Positions 39,952-46,977 of a stretch of 64,000 nt of DNA are shown piece after piece. Position 1 is the first letter of the stretch. Every line of letters starts with the position of its first letter. The notes beneath the pieces are model-generated. The model saw only the letters and a list, made by a program, of their open reading frames with translations. It had not been told where the DNA came from and ran no database searches. Made by a program: the position numbers and the translations under genes. This DNA is from an alpha proteobacterium HIMB5. GTDB lineage: Bacteria > Pseudomonadota > Alphaproteobacteria > Pelagibacterales > Pelagibacteraceae. The stretch lies in contig CP003809.1 of assembly GCA_000299095.1 (NCBI GenBank), positions 1,050,001 through 1,114,000 of the forward strand. Reading direction: 5' to 3'.

Positions 39952-42032
39952 AAATTTTTAAAAGTCTTATAAGAAATACCATTTATTTTTATCTTATTAT
40001 AGTTTGTAATTTTTTTTGCTATCTCAAGAAATTTTGTTTCTTTTAATTCTTCTGCTTTTTTAAAATTATATCCATAAATCCAAATATTTTTTAGTTTTTT
40101 TAGATGTTTAAATTTAGTTGGTTCAAAATATTCATCACTTAAATTACTTATAACGTTTCCTTCTTTTTGAGTAGTATAAAAAAAATTGTAATAATTTATT
40201 TTTTCTAGAGTTTTAATTTTATCAAAATTAGGAAAGTTATGGATTTGGATAATTCTCCTCATATAAAATTGTTCTTCATCTTTACCAGCATAACCTTGAT
40301 ATTCTTCGTACTCTTCTGATGGCTTTTCTTCTTTAATGTCATTGGGTATTATAACTGAAAATTCCTTTAATTTTTTTGGATATAAATTTTTTGGAAATAC
40401 TCCAAAAGGTTCTCTTAGCCAGCTATCTATATCAACCGAAAAATTTTCTAATTTAGGTAATTTATATAAATTTTCAAAAAAGGACTTTGCTCCTTTATAA
40501 TCAATAATACATTGATTAAGATGTAAATGTTTAAGATTTTTTAATTTTGAGAGGGATGTCCAATCATTCAAATATTTTATATTTGTAAAAGTTAAACTTT
40601 CTATCCCTTTCAATCTTTCAATTTCTTTTAAACTTTTTGAATTTCTTAAATCAATTTTATCTATTGTTATAGATTTTAATTTTTGATCTATTGCATTTTT
40701 TAAAAATAAACTTTCCTTGTAATTTGGGTTTACAATAAGTTTTCCCTTTTTATCTTTATTCAAATAACAACCATTAATACCCTCAATATTTATTAAAACT
40801 CTTGCGTATTCTTCTCCTTCATCTTCTCTGCCATAACAATGGTAATAAACTGGATATGAACTTTTTTTCACTGGAAAGATAATTTCAGTTAATTTAAAAT
40901 CGACATCACTTTTGAATTGATAACCATCGAAAAGTTTAGCAATTCCTTTAGTAAAATTGATTTCTAATTTTTTATCACTTAGTGATCTCTTTTTATTTTT
41001 TTTATTGAATGTTGGAAGTTCAAGTTCTTGTGGTTCAATATCTTTAATTATACCAATTATAAAGTCTTCAAACTGTTTTTTCCTAATTTGAAATACTTCT
41101 TTAAAATTTTCTTTAAAAAGAATCTTGGTTTGTTTTCTTAAAATTTGTATGGCTTTTGGAAGCCTTTTTGATAAATATTCTCCCGAAAGTTTTTTATTTT
41201 TATCAATCTTCAAATTGAAATCAGAATATAAATTTACATCTGAATCATAACCTTCTTCTATTTTTAATAAATAATCTTCAAATATATATTTTGTTGGATA
41301 ACATTTTTCATCTAACAGATTACTAAACAATTCAGTATAGGAGAAATTTACATTAGATTGTTGTGGTTCACTTGCTTCATGAATTACAGAAGATGAAAAA
41401 CTGGATTGCTCTGCTTTAGTGATTAATCCGTAATTAAATTTTACTACAAAAAAAGGTGTATTATTTTGAAACACTCCATTTTTTTTAAAATATTTTTTAT
41501 CAATATGATCTTCAATTTCTCCTTTTTCAAAATATTCTCCATCACCTAATAATAATCTTAATGGTCCACCATAATCACCCACAGAAACTAATCCTGAATT
41601 TGTTTTTAAATCAAATAATTTTATTCTTTTGCAGGCTGGTTTGTTTTTTTTGTCATTAAAAAACTGATTATTAAATTCTTCTAAATCCCAGTAATATGAA
41701 ACATAGTTTTGAACATTATCTTTATAATTTGCATATTCTGCATAGTTTGCATCTGCAAAAATTTTTCTTATCTTGTTTTTAGAGTCGACACCAACGTAAA
41801 CTGAATAACCACCGTCTGCTCCATTACTAAAAGTAATTGAATTTTTTTTTGAAGCTTTACTTTTGCTTAATTCTTTAATGACTTCATCAATTTTAAATTC
41901 ATCAGATCCACTTTTAAAATCATTACTTAAATTTTCACATAAATCACCCACAGTAACAGCTGCTGCATCTACAGCATTCATTTCTAATAAATATACATCT
42001 GTTATTGGATATGGATCTTTAATTTTTGGCAT
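39948..42032 (-). CDS. Large protein with leucine-rich-repeat-like segments, function unknown
   Basis: This 694-residue protein has no signal peptide or membrane segment. The N-terminal part (about 1-200) contains a beta-rich segment with DGGYSVYVGVDSKNKI, and a middle region (about 330-440) is of unknown fold. From about residue 450 to 530 leucine-rich spacing appears: LKSITIDKIDLR, IESLTFTNIKYL, LKNLKHLHLNQC, LPKLENFSVD. Another repeat-like piece lies near residue 645. LRR arrays usually bind protein partners. It overlaps its neighbours by 1 and 4 bases in the rmuC operon. I do not recognise the family. Confidence 0.75.
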   Translation of the reverse strand: MPKIKDPYPITDVYLLEMNAVDAAAVTVGDLCENLSNDFKSGSDEFKIDEVIKELSKSKASKKNSITFSNGADGGYSVYVGVDSKNKIRKIFADANYAEYANYKDNVQNYVSYYWDLEEFNNQFFNDKKNKPACKRIKLFDLKTNSGLVSVGDYGGPLRLLLGDGEYFEKGEIEDHIDKKYFKKNGVFQNNTPFFVVKFNYGLITKAEQSSFSSSVIHEASEPQQSNVNFSYTELFSNLLDEKCYPTKYIFEDYLLKIEEGYDSDVNLYSDFNLKIDKNKKLSGEYLSKRLPKAIQILRKQTKILFKENFKEVFQIRKKQFEDFIIGIIKDIEPQELELPTFNKKNKKRSLSDKKLEINFTKGIAKLFDGYQFKSDVDFKLTEIIFPVKKSSYPVYYHCYGREDEGEEYARVLINIEGINGCYLNKDKKGKLIVNPNYKESLFLKNAIDQKLKSITIDKIDLRNSKSLKEIERLKGIESLTFTNIKYLNDWTSLSKLKNLKHLHLNQCIIDYKGAKSFFENLYKLPKLENFSVDIDSWLREPFGVFPKNLYPKKLKEFSVIIPNDIKEEKPSEEYEEYQGYAGKDEEQFYMRRIIQIHNFPNFDKIKTLEKINYYNFFYTTQKEGNVISNLSDEYFEPTKFKHLKKLKNIWIYGYNFKKAEELKETKFLEIAKKITNYNKIKINGISYKTFKNL

Positions 42033-42448
42033 TAGTGTAAAGTATCATTTTCTTGATCGCTATTTTTTTCTCCTGTTAATTTACGTTCTGTTGGTGCTTC
42101 ATCCCATTCTTTAAACTCATGAACCCAACTCTTATGATTATTTAATATTTCTTTAGTTGTGCACTCTAAATAATGTCGATAAAGAGGGTAACTCAACTGA
42201 AATATCATTCGTTGAAGAAGTCTGTATAATAAAAGATAGGCGCAATATCCTAAATCTATAAAACTTTTTCTGGACGCTTTAAAATAGCTATCAATTAAAT
42301 CTTTAGCTAAATTATCCATTCTTTTAATTTCTGTTTGCTCTGTCTGAATTTTATTCTTATCTTTTGATCTATTTATAAAATCAATTATTTCAGCTGATTT
42401 TTTCTTTTTATCTTTTTTGCTTTTTCCATTTCCCTTTTTTTTTGTCAA
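42032..42448 (-). CDS. Unknown 138-residue basic protein
   Basis: I do not recognise this protein. It starts at a TTG that directly follows the sbcB stop (TAATTG). Residues 1-18 are almost all lysine, glycine and serine. A helical, aromatic-rich middle (about 70-105) contains LGYCAYLLLYRLLQRMIFQL, which could be an amphipathic or membrane-facing helix, and the tail is acidic. Its stop overlaps the next gene's ATG. The basic head suggests nucleic-acid contact; this is inference only. Confidence 0.7.
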   Translation of the reverse strand: MTKKKGNGKSKKDKKKKSAEIIDFINRSKDKNKIQTEQTEIKRMDNLAKDLIDSYFKASRKSFIDLGYCAYLLLYRLLQRMIFQLSYPLYRHYLECTTKEILNNHKSWVHEFKEWDEAPTERKLTGEKNSDQENDTLH

Positions 42449-43912
42449 TTATGCCTCCAAGTATATTTGTTCTAAATTATCTACATACTCTTTGATGCCA
42501 TCTAAAAATTTCAATTTTTCATCTTTATTTTTAAAGGCAAACATCTTGTCATCATTTTCATAAATATTTCTCCAATCTTCATGAAAATCTTCAATTGTTG
42601 TCCATTTCTCATTATTGGTGCTTAAAATTCTCTCAGCTATTTTTCTTTTAATTTTTTTATGAAGTTCTTTTGGAAGTACCTCTGGTGCTTCGTTATAAAT
42701 TAACTGTTGTCCAAACCCAATTAACCTTTCATCTTTAAATTTGGATAAAATTCCCAATTTATCTTTCCATGATGCACTATGAAATTCTTCAAACAAAAAT
42801 GCATCTTTATTTAGCTTATCAAAACCACCTGAATATAGTGTTTCTTCAGGTGCAGGATCCACTTGTGTAGCAGTCTCCATTTTTTCTTCTGCATTTTCTC
42901 TTAAAATATTCAGAATATCAGTTGAAAACTTTTCGTTAGTTTTCATTAATTCCGCTCTTTTCATTATAATATTTGGATCAATCTTATTATAAGGTGCAAC
43001 CTTCATTGAATATTTTTGATCAATAATAATTGGCGCTTTATTAGAACGAATGGTTCTTAAAAATTTTGGAGATTTTTTCATCTCTCTTTTTAAATCTCCA
43101 TAATTAAGTTGTTGAATAAGTTCAATATCTGCCTGTAAATCTACAGCCTGAAACCAACCTTTATAAACTGGATGTTCGCATGTCTTTGGATGAAGTGGTG
43201 CAACACAAAATAATTTATGCTTTCCGTAAAACGACTCTTGGATTGTAAAAATCCTTTCTTGTTTTATTAAATTTTCAATTATTATCTTATTGCTTGTTTT
43301 AAAATACTCAGGCCATAAGTCAGGTTGTTTATCTTTGATTAAATTTAATACTTTCACAGTCATAATAGTGTCCGCCAAGGCGGAGTGGGCATCTATAGAC
43401 TCTATTCCATTTAATCTTGATAAACTTTCTAGCTTCATGCTTTTATTGCCTTTGTCATTAAGCTCAGTATTTAAAATATTGTCATTAATTGCAAATGCTG
43501 CTCTTACAATATTCAAGGCATCATGCCTGACGTTACCTTCTGTATTAGTTAAATAAGGTTTTCTCAATGACTTAAAAAACTCTTTTCTTATTACCTCATC
43601 GTCGAAATTTATGCTCGAGTACCCTAAGAAAGTAAGAGCGCCATACTTTTTTGCCCAGCTTCTAAAAGTTTGCTCCAATAGGCCAATCATTTGATAATGT
43701 GAATAATTACCTTTTGTCAGTAAATCCACATTTGATTTGTTGATACATAAAGCCGTTGCGCTTGGCACCCTATCTTTGGGCATTCTACATCTTGCCTCAA
43801 ATTGGTCGACTTGTTTAAAGTTGCTATCTAATAAAACAGCACCTACCTCTAACATCGTTGCCCAATCAGTTTGCGCACTATCTGTTTCACAATCCCATAC
43901 TACGTAATGCAT
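42449..43912 (-). CDS. sbcB: Exodeoxyribonuclease I (SbcB-like)
   Basis: ExoI degrades single-stranded DNA 3' to 5' and takes part in mismatch repair and recombination. The 487-residue protein has a DEDDh nuclease domain: D7/E9 in VWDCETDS, FLGYSSINFDDEV, and the H-D pair in DAHSALADTIM at about residues 173-183. The SH3-like and C-terminal helical domains follow at about 200-480, matching SbcB length (about 475). It lies 3 bases after rmuC and abuts the next gene, so it belongs to a six-gene operon. A GC-rich palindrome at 43371-43384 falls on the active-site codons and is probably chance. Confidence 0.92.
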   Translation of the reverse strand: MHYVVWDCETDSAQTDWATMLEVGAVLLDSNFKQVDQFEARCRMPKDRVPSATALCINKSNVDLLTKGNYSHYQMIGLLEQTFRSWAKKYGALTFLGYSSINFDDEVIRKEFFKSLRKPYLTNTEGNVRHDALNIVRAAFAINDNILNTELNDKGNKSMKLESLSRLNGIESIDAHSALADTIMTVKVLNLIKDKQPDLWPEYFKTSNKIIIENLIKQERIFTIQESFYGKHKLFCVAPLHPKTCEHPVYKGWFQAVDLQADIELIQQLNYGDLKREMKKSPKFLRTIRSNKAPIIIDQKYSMKVAPYNKIDPNIIMKRAELMKTNEKFSTDILNILRENAEEKMETATQVDPAPEETLYSGGFDKLNKDAFLFEEFHSASWKDKLGILSKFKDERLIGFGQQLIYNEAPEVLPKELHKKIKRKIAERILSTNNEKWTTIEDFHEDWRNIYENDDKMFAFKNKDEKLKFLDGIKEYVDNLEQIYLEA

Positions 43913-43915
43913 AAA

Positions 43916-44824
43916 TTATCCTACTTTCTTATTTTCAAGATTTGATTTTTCATCAAGATCTAAGTTTTGTATTTTATTTGATGTTTTAGTTATCTTGCTA
44001 ACTGAGGTCTTTATCTCCTCAATAGTCTCAGAATTTTTTCCATGTCTTTTTTCTAATTCTTCAAATTTAGATTTAAATGTATTTATAACTTGTGCTAATA
44101 CAGAGACTTCTTTTTGGATAACATGAGTTTGTTCATACATTTCTCTATTTTGAATTAATAATTTATAAGTCCTTAAAAAAGCCCACATAGTGTTCGGACT
44201 GGTAATAATCACATTTTTCTCTCTTGCTTTTTTTATGAAATCTTCAGAAATTTCACATATTTCTCTAAATACACCTTCCGATGCTACAAACATTAAAGCT
44301 AAAGGTGCAGTTTCACCTGTAATAATATATTTTTCTGAAATAGCTTTGATATGATTATTTACATCTTTTTCAAATTCTTTGAATAAACTTTTCTTAATAT
44401 TTTCATCTGTTTCCTGCTTATACTTTTCATAATTATCCCAAACAAACTTAGAATCTATTGCTATTGTTTCATTAGTAGTTTCAAATTTTAATAAGCAATC
44501 AACTTTTTTTCCATTCGAGAAAGTATGTTGAAAATCATAATGTTTTTCAATTAAACAATCTTTAACGATATTTTCTAAGTATTCTTCTCCAAGTCTTCCT
44601 CTCTTAGTTTTGTCACTAAAAAGATTTTCAAAATTAATTAATTTTTTATTTAAATTTTCTATAGTTTCTTGAGCTTTTTCTATAATGCCCAATCTTTCTT
44701 GAATATCTGCAAGGTTAACTTGGGTGCCATCATTAGATTGATTTTTGTTGCCTAATTTTTGATAAATTAAAACAACTCCAATGATTAGGACCAATATTCC
44801 AAAAAAACCTATATATTCCAACAC
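43916..44824 (-). CDS. rmuC: DNA recombination protein RmuC
   Basis: RmuC proteins limit inversions at short inverted repeats and have a PD-(D/E)XK-like domain. The 302-residue protein starts at a GTG with GGAG 5 bases upstream. It has an N-terminal membrane segment (about residues 4-24) and a coiled coil (about 38-75). The RmuC core covers about 85-235, with GRLGEEYLENIV, AIDSKFVWDNYEKY and FVASEGVFREI. It is shorter than E. coli RmuC. A 220-base leader with a tandem structured RNA precedes it, and one stem of that RNA can pair with the ribosome-binding site region. It heads the operon to 38348. Confidence 0.93.
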   Translation of the reverse strand: MLEYIGFFGILVLIIGVVLIYQKLGNKNQSNDGTQVNLADIQERLGIIEKAQETIENLNKKLINFENLFSDKTKRGRLGEEYLENIVKDCLIEKHYDFQHTFSNGKKVDCLLKFETTNETIAIDSKFVWDNYEKYKQETDENIKKSLFKEFEKDVNNHIKAISEKYIITGETAPLALMFVASEGVFREICEISEDFIKKAREKNVIITSPNTMWAFLRTYKLLIQNREMYEQTHVIQKEVSVLAQVINTFKSKFEELEKRHGKNSETIEEIKTSVSKITKTSNKIQNLDLDEKSNLENKKVG

Positions 44825-44829
44825 TTTTA

Positions 44830-45000
44830 CTCCTTCGTTTAATTTACGAAGTCTAGTTTAAATGAGAGATCAGAAAGGATTTAACATAAAGATCAACTCC
44901 GCATCTAAACTAGTAGCTTCGTTTTTAAATTTAAACCGGTGATTAAATGAGAAGTAAGTACGAACTAAACATCTGCATCTAAACAAGTAGCTTAAATTTA
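44830..45000 (-). promoter_or_regulatory. Tandem structured leader RNA upstream of rmuC, candidate switch
   Basis: Two similar units lie head to tail, at 44846-44922 and 44926-45000. Both share AAATGAGA and GCATCTAAAC(T/A)AGTAGCTT (plus-strand reading). Each is closed by its own, different arms: ACGAAG with CTTCGT in one, TAAATTTAA with TTAAATTTA in the other, as expected for conserved RNA structure. A further CTTCGT copy at 44833-44838 overlaps the AAGGAG of the rmuC ribosome-binding site on the minus strand. The same strand of the proximal arm can therefore pair either within the unit or with the ribosome-binding site. I do not recognise a known riboswitch class. Confidence 0.55.
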
Positions 45001-45045
45001 GTATCTACATAATAAATCAAGGAAAAACAAAAGTCAATAAAAAAA

Positions 45046-45732
45046 TTAACCGTTTAATTTCATATTATAATACTGATCTACACGTTCTAAAAATTTTTTT
45101 TGATAATTTTTTAGCCTTTCAGAATCAATTATAAATCTTTGAAACATTAAATCTTTTGTACAAAGTAATATTACACCTTGATTAATATTAGTACCATGAA
45201 CTTGATTGTGAGCTAATGAATAAGCACCTAATTGTAAATAATAATCCTCATTCCATTCATCTTTTCGAGGTTTGTTACCTTGTTTGAAATCCAAAATAGT
45301 TTGATGGTTTTCATAAACACCAATTAAATCAGCAGCACCGGCAAATTTACCAGGATAATATAAAGTTGCTTCTACGCCCCATACCTCACTCAATTTATCT
45401 CTTAAACCATTTTCAATGATTTGATCGGCCATTTTACGTTCTAAAGTATTGTCTCCTAATAAGTCTAAATTTAATTTACCTAATAAAAATAACTCTAGAA
45501 ATGAGTGCATCTCAGAACCCCTATTCAAAGATTGTCTTGAAATATGATCTGCTTCTTTAGCTCCAACTTTTTGGCGCCACCGCTCAAGACTTGCTTTCTG
45601 TTCTTCAGTTTTGGTAGCATTCAAGATGGTGGTAACGCTTGGGAGTTTCTCACTATTTACGTCATAAAGCCTTTGACCATTATAATAAGCCCTTATTGAT
45701 TTTGGATAATTATATTTAGTATTAAGCTTCAT
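45046..45732 (-). CDS. MGME1/phage-type PD-(D/E)XK exonuclease
   Basis: This 228-residue nuclease belongs to the RecB-like PD-(D/E)XK group seen as phage exonucleases (including those of marine podophages) and mitochondrial MGME1. Catalytic positions are seen as E121 of VWGVEATLY, the D of FAGAADLIGVY, and D-x-K in ILDFKQGNKP, followed by the Q-x-x-x-Y of YLQLGAYSLAHNQ. It likely trims single-stranded ends. It ends a three-gene minus-strand cluster, 31 bases after the preceding gene. No phage structural or integrase genes are near, so it is either a domesticated or a carried gene. Confidence 0.85.
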   Translation of the reverse strand: MKLNTKYNYPKSIRAYYNGQRLYDVNSEKLPSVTTILNATKTEEQKASLERWRQKVGAKEADHISRQSLNRGSEMHSFLELFLLGKLNLDLLGDNTLERKMADQIIENGLRDKLSEVWGVEATLYYPGKFAGAADLIGVYENHQTILDFKQGNKPRKDEWNEDYYLQLGAYSLAHNQVHGTNINQGVILLCTKDLMFQRFIIDSERLKNYQKKFLERVDQYYNMKLNG

Positions 45733-45763
45733 ATCTTTTGCTTATTTCATTAACGATATATTT

Positions 45764-46282
45764 TCAATCATAATACTTATATTTCTTTTCTTTTCTCCAG
45801 GTTTGAGATGAACCAAGCCTGTTTTGATTAATAGGTTTAGTGGGATCTACCCAATAAATATATCTTCTCTCTTTTTCAAAAGTTTCCTTATTATACCTAA
45901 TACGTTCTTGTTCTTTACGCTTTTTTTCTGCTGCTATTTTTTGTGCTTGTTCTTTTTCTTTTTTCTCTTTTATTTCCTTTTCTAAATTAATATGTAATTG
46001 TTCTTTGCTTAATTTAGATTGAGGTGGAATGTAAGCGTTCACAGGTGCAATTGGATAATTTTTCCTCAAATACTTCTTAGGAAGAGGTCTATTGATCATC
46101 GAATAATAAATTTCAGGTTTATTAGCCAATAGATAACTCTTATTATTTTTAAGATAATTGGTAGTTAAATTATTCAACAATCGCATGAAGTATCGATGAT
46201 TTGGGTTCGTTTTTCCAAGATCTGTTTTTCTCCATTTGCAGGTGTAATTAGTAAAATGATCTTTTTTAATTCTCCAAGTCAT
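45764..46282 (-). CDS. Unknown 172-residue protein sharing a KTDLGK motif with its neighbour
   Basis: I do not recognise this protein. Residues 16-35 read as a basic motif with KTDLGK at 19-24, nearly the same as the KTDLGK at 21-26 of the upstream neighbour, although the codons differ. A highly charged, probably helical segment covers about 95-135, and the tail is aromatic and basic. It overlaps the upstream gene by 17 bases. The shared motif suggests the two bind the same kind of target. Confidence 0.7.
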   Translation of the reverse strand: MTWRIKKDHFTNYTCKWRKTDLGKTNPNHRYFMRLLNNLTTNYLKNNKSYLLANKPEIYYSMINRPLPKKYLRKNYPIAPVNAYIPPQSKLSKEQLHINLEKEIKEKKEKEQAQKIAAEKKRKEQERIRYNKETFEKERRYIYWVDPTKPINQNRLGSSQTWRKEKKYKYYD

Positions 46283-46811
46283 TGTTTTCCTCCCTCATAC
46301 TTTTAAGAATTTCTAATTGTTTGTAGTATTTACTCATCAGTTTATCCTCGATGGTATTTAGCTTTAAAATGGCACTGCCATACTTACAGTCCCTAGCAAA
46401 TGCTAAACCTTTAAGATTTATCGATCGGTCTGAAGATTGAACAAGTTCACCTTCTTCAGTTAAATCAATTTTATCTGCTATCTTATTTTTATAATCATCA
46501 ACTTCATGATGAAGGATCTCTTGATTATAGACCCCTGCTTCAATACCTCCTATCCTTCTAAGTCTGTAGCCAGTATCAATAATTTTAAAAACGACTTGTT
46601 CTTCTAAAATACCTTGAGGTTTAAGTTCCTCGATCATTTGATCTCGAAATCTCTCAAAATCGTTAATGTCTTCACCAATCACTAATTGCTTAGATGTAAG
46701 CCCATGTTTTAGTGAGTTTTTTGATGAATTTAATTTGCCTAAATCAGTTTTAGGACCTTTAGATAATAATGCATTTTTTCTATTAGCATTAATCTGCTTA
46801 AGTGTTGCCAT
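46266..46811 (-). CDS. 'KGPKTxxGK' family protein of unknown function
   Basis: This 181-residue protein has the N-terminal pattern NRKNALLSKGPKTDLGK, then SKNSLKHGLTS at about residues 29-39. This is a widespread motif in short proteins of proteobacteria and their mobile elements, usually written STGPKTxEGKxxSxxNAxKHGL. The rest is helical. The basic, glycine-containing motif looks like a DNA- or RNA-binding element, but no function is established. A strong ribosome-binding site (GAAGGAGG) precedes the ATG. It is the first gene of a cluster with a PD-(D/E)XK exonuclease. Confidence 0.8.
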   Translation of the reverse strand: MATLKQINANRKNALLSKGPKTDLGKLNSSKNSLKHGLTSKQLVIGEDINDFERFRDQMIEELKPQGILEEQVVFKIIDTGYRLRRIGGIEAGVYNQEILHHEVDDYKNKIADKIDLTEEGELVQSSDRSINLKGLAFARDCKYGSAILKLNTIEDKLMSKYYKQLEILKSMREENNDLEN

Positions 46812-46831
46812 AGGGCCTCCTTCAAATAATC

Positions 46832-46942
46832 GTAGAGATAGCTCTACAAAGTTTAATAATTGTTGATTTTAAAGGCTCACCTAAAAGGCATTAATTAAGG
46901 CCGCATGGCTACTTGCCATGAAAGATTCTTTATTGAAAGAAT
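46832..46942. other. Three hairpins in the divergent region before the Dnd island
   Basis: The 166-base gap 46812-46977 between divergent genes holds three perfect inverted repeats. They are GTAGAG-ATAG-CTCTAC (46832-46847), CATGGC-TACTT-GCCATG (46904-46920) and ATTCTTT-ATTG-AAAGAAT (46925-46942). The second is unusually GC-rich for this genome. They may be leader structures, operators or an island boundary. No function can be assigned from sequence. Confidence 0.4.
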
Positions 46943-46977
46943 GCATAATAATAACATAAAATATTATAAAAATAAAC

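Noticed and set aside
43371..43384. GC-rich palindrome TCCGCCAAGGCGGA as a regulatory site
   Set aside because: It falls within the conserved active-site codons of sbcB and is more simply explained by coding constraint.
44846..45000. Tandem repeats upstream of rmuC as a CRISPR or transposon remnant
   Set aside because: Only two imperfect units, no regular spacers, no cas genes, and the arms of each unit pair internally, which fits RNA structure better.
45046..46811. Prophage call based on the phage-type exonuclease
   Set aside because: No integrase, terminase, capsid or tail gene occurs in the window; one nuclease is not enough.
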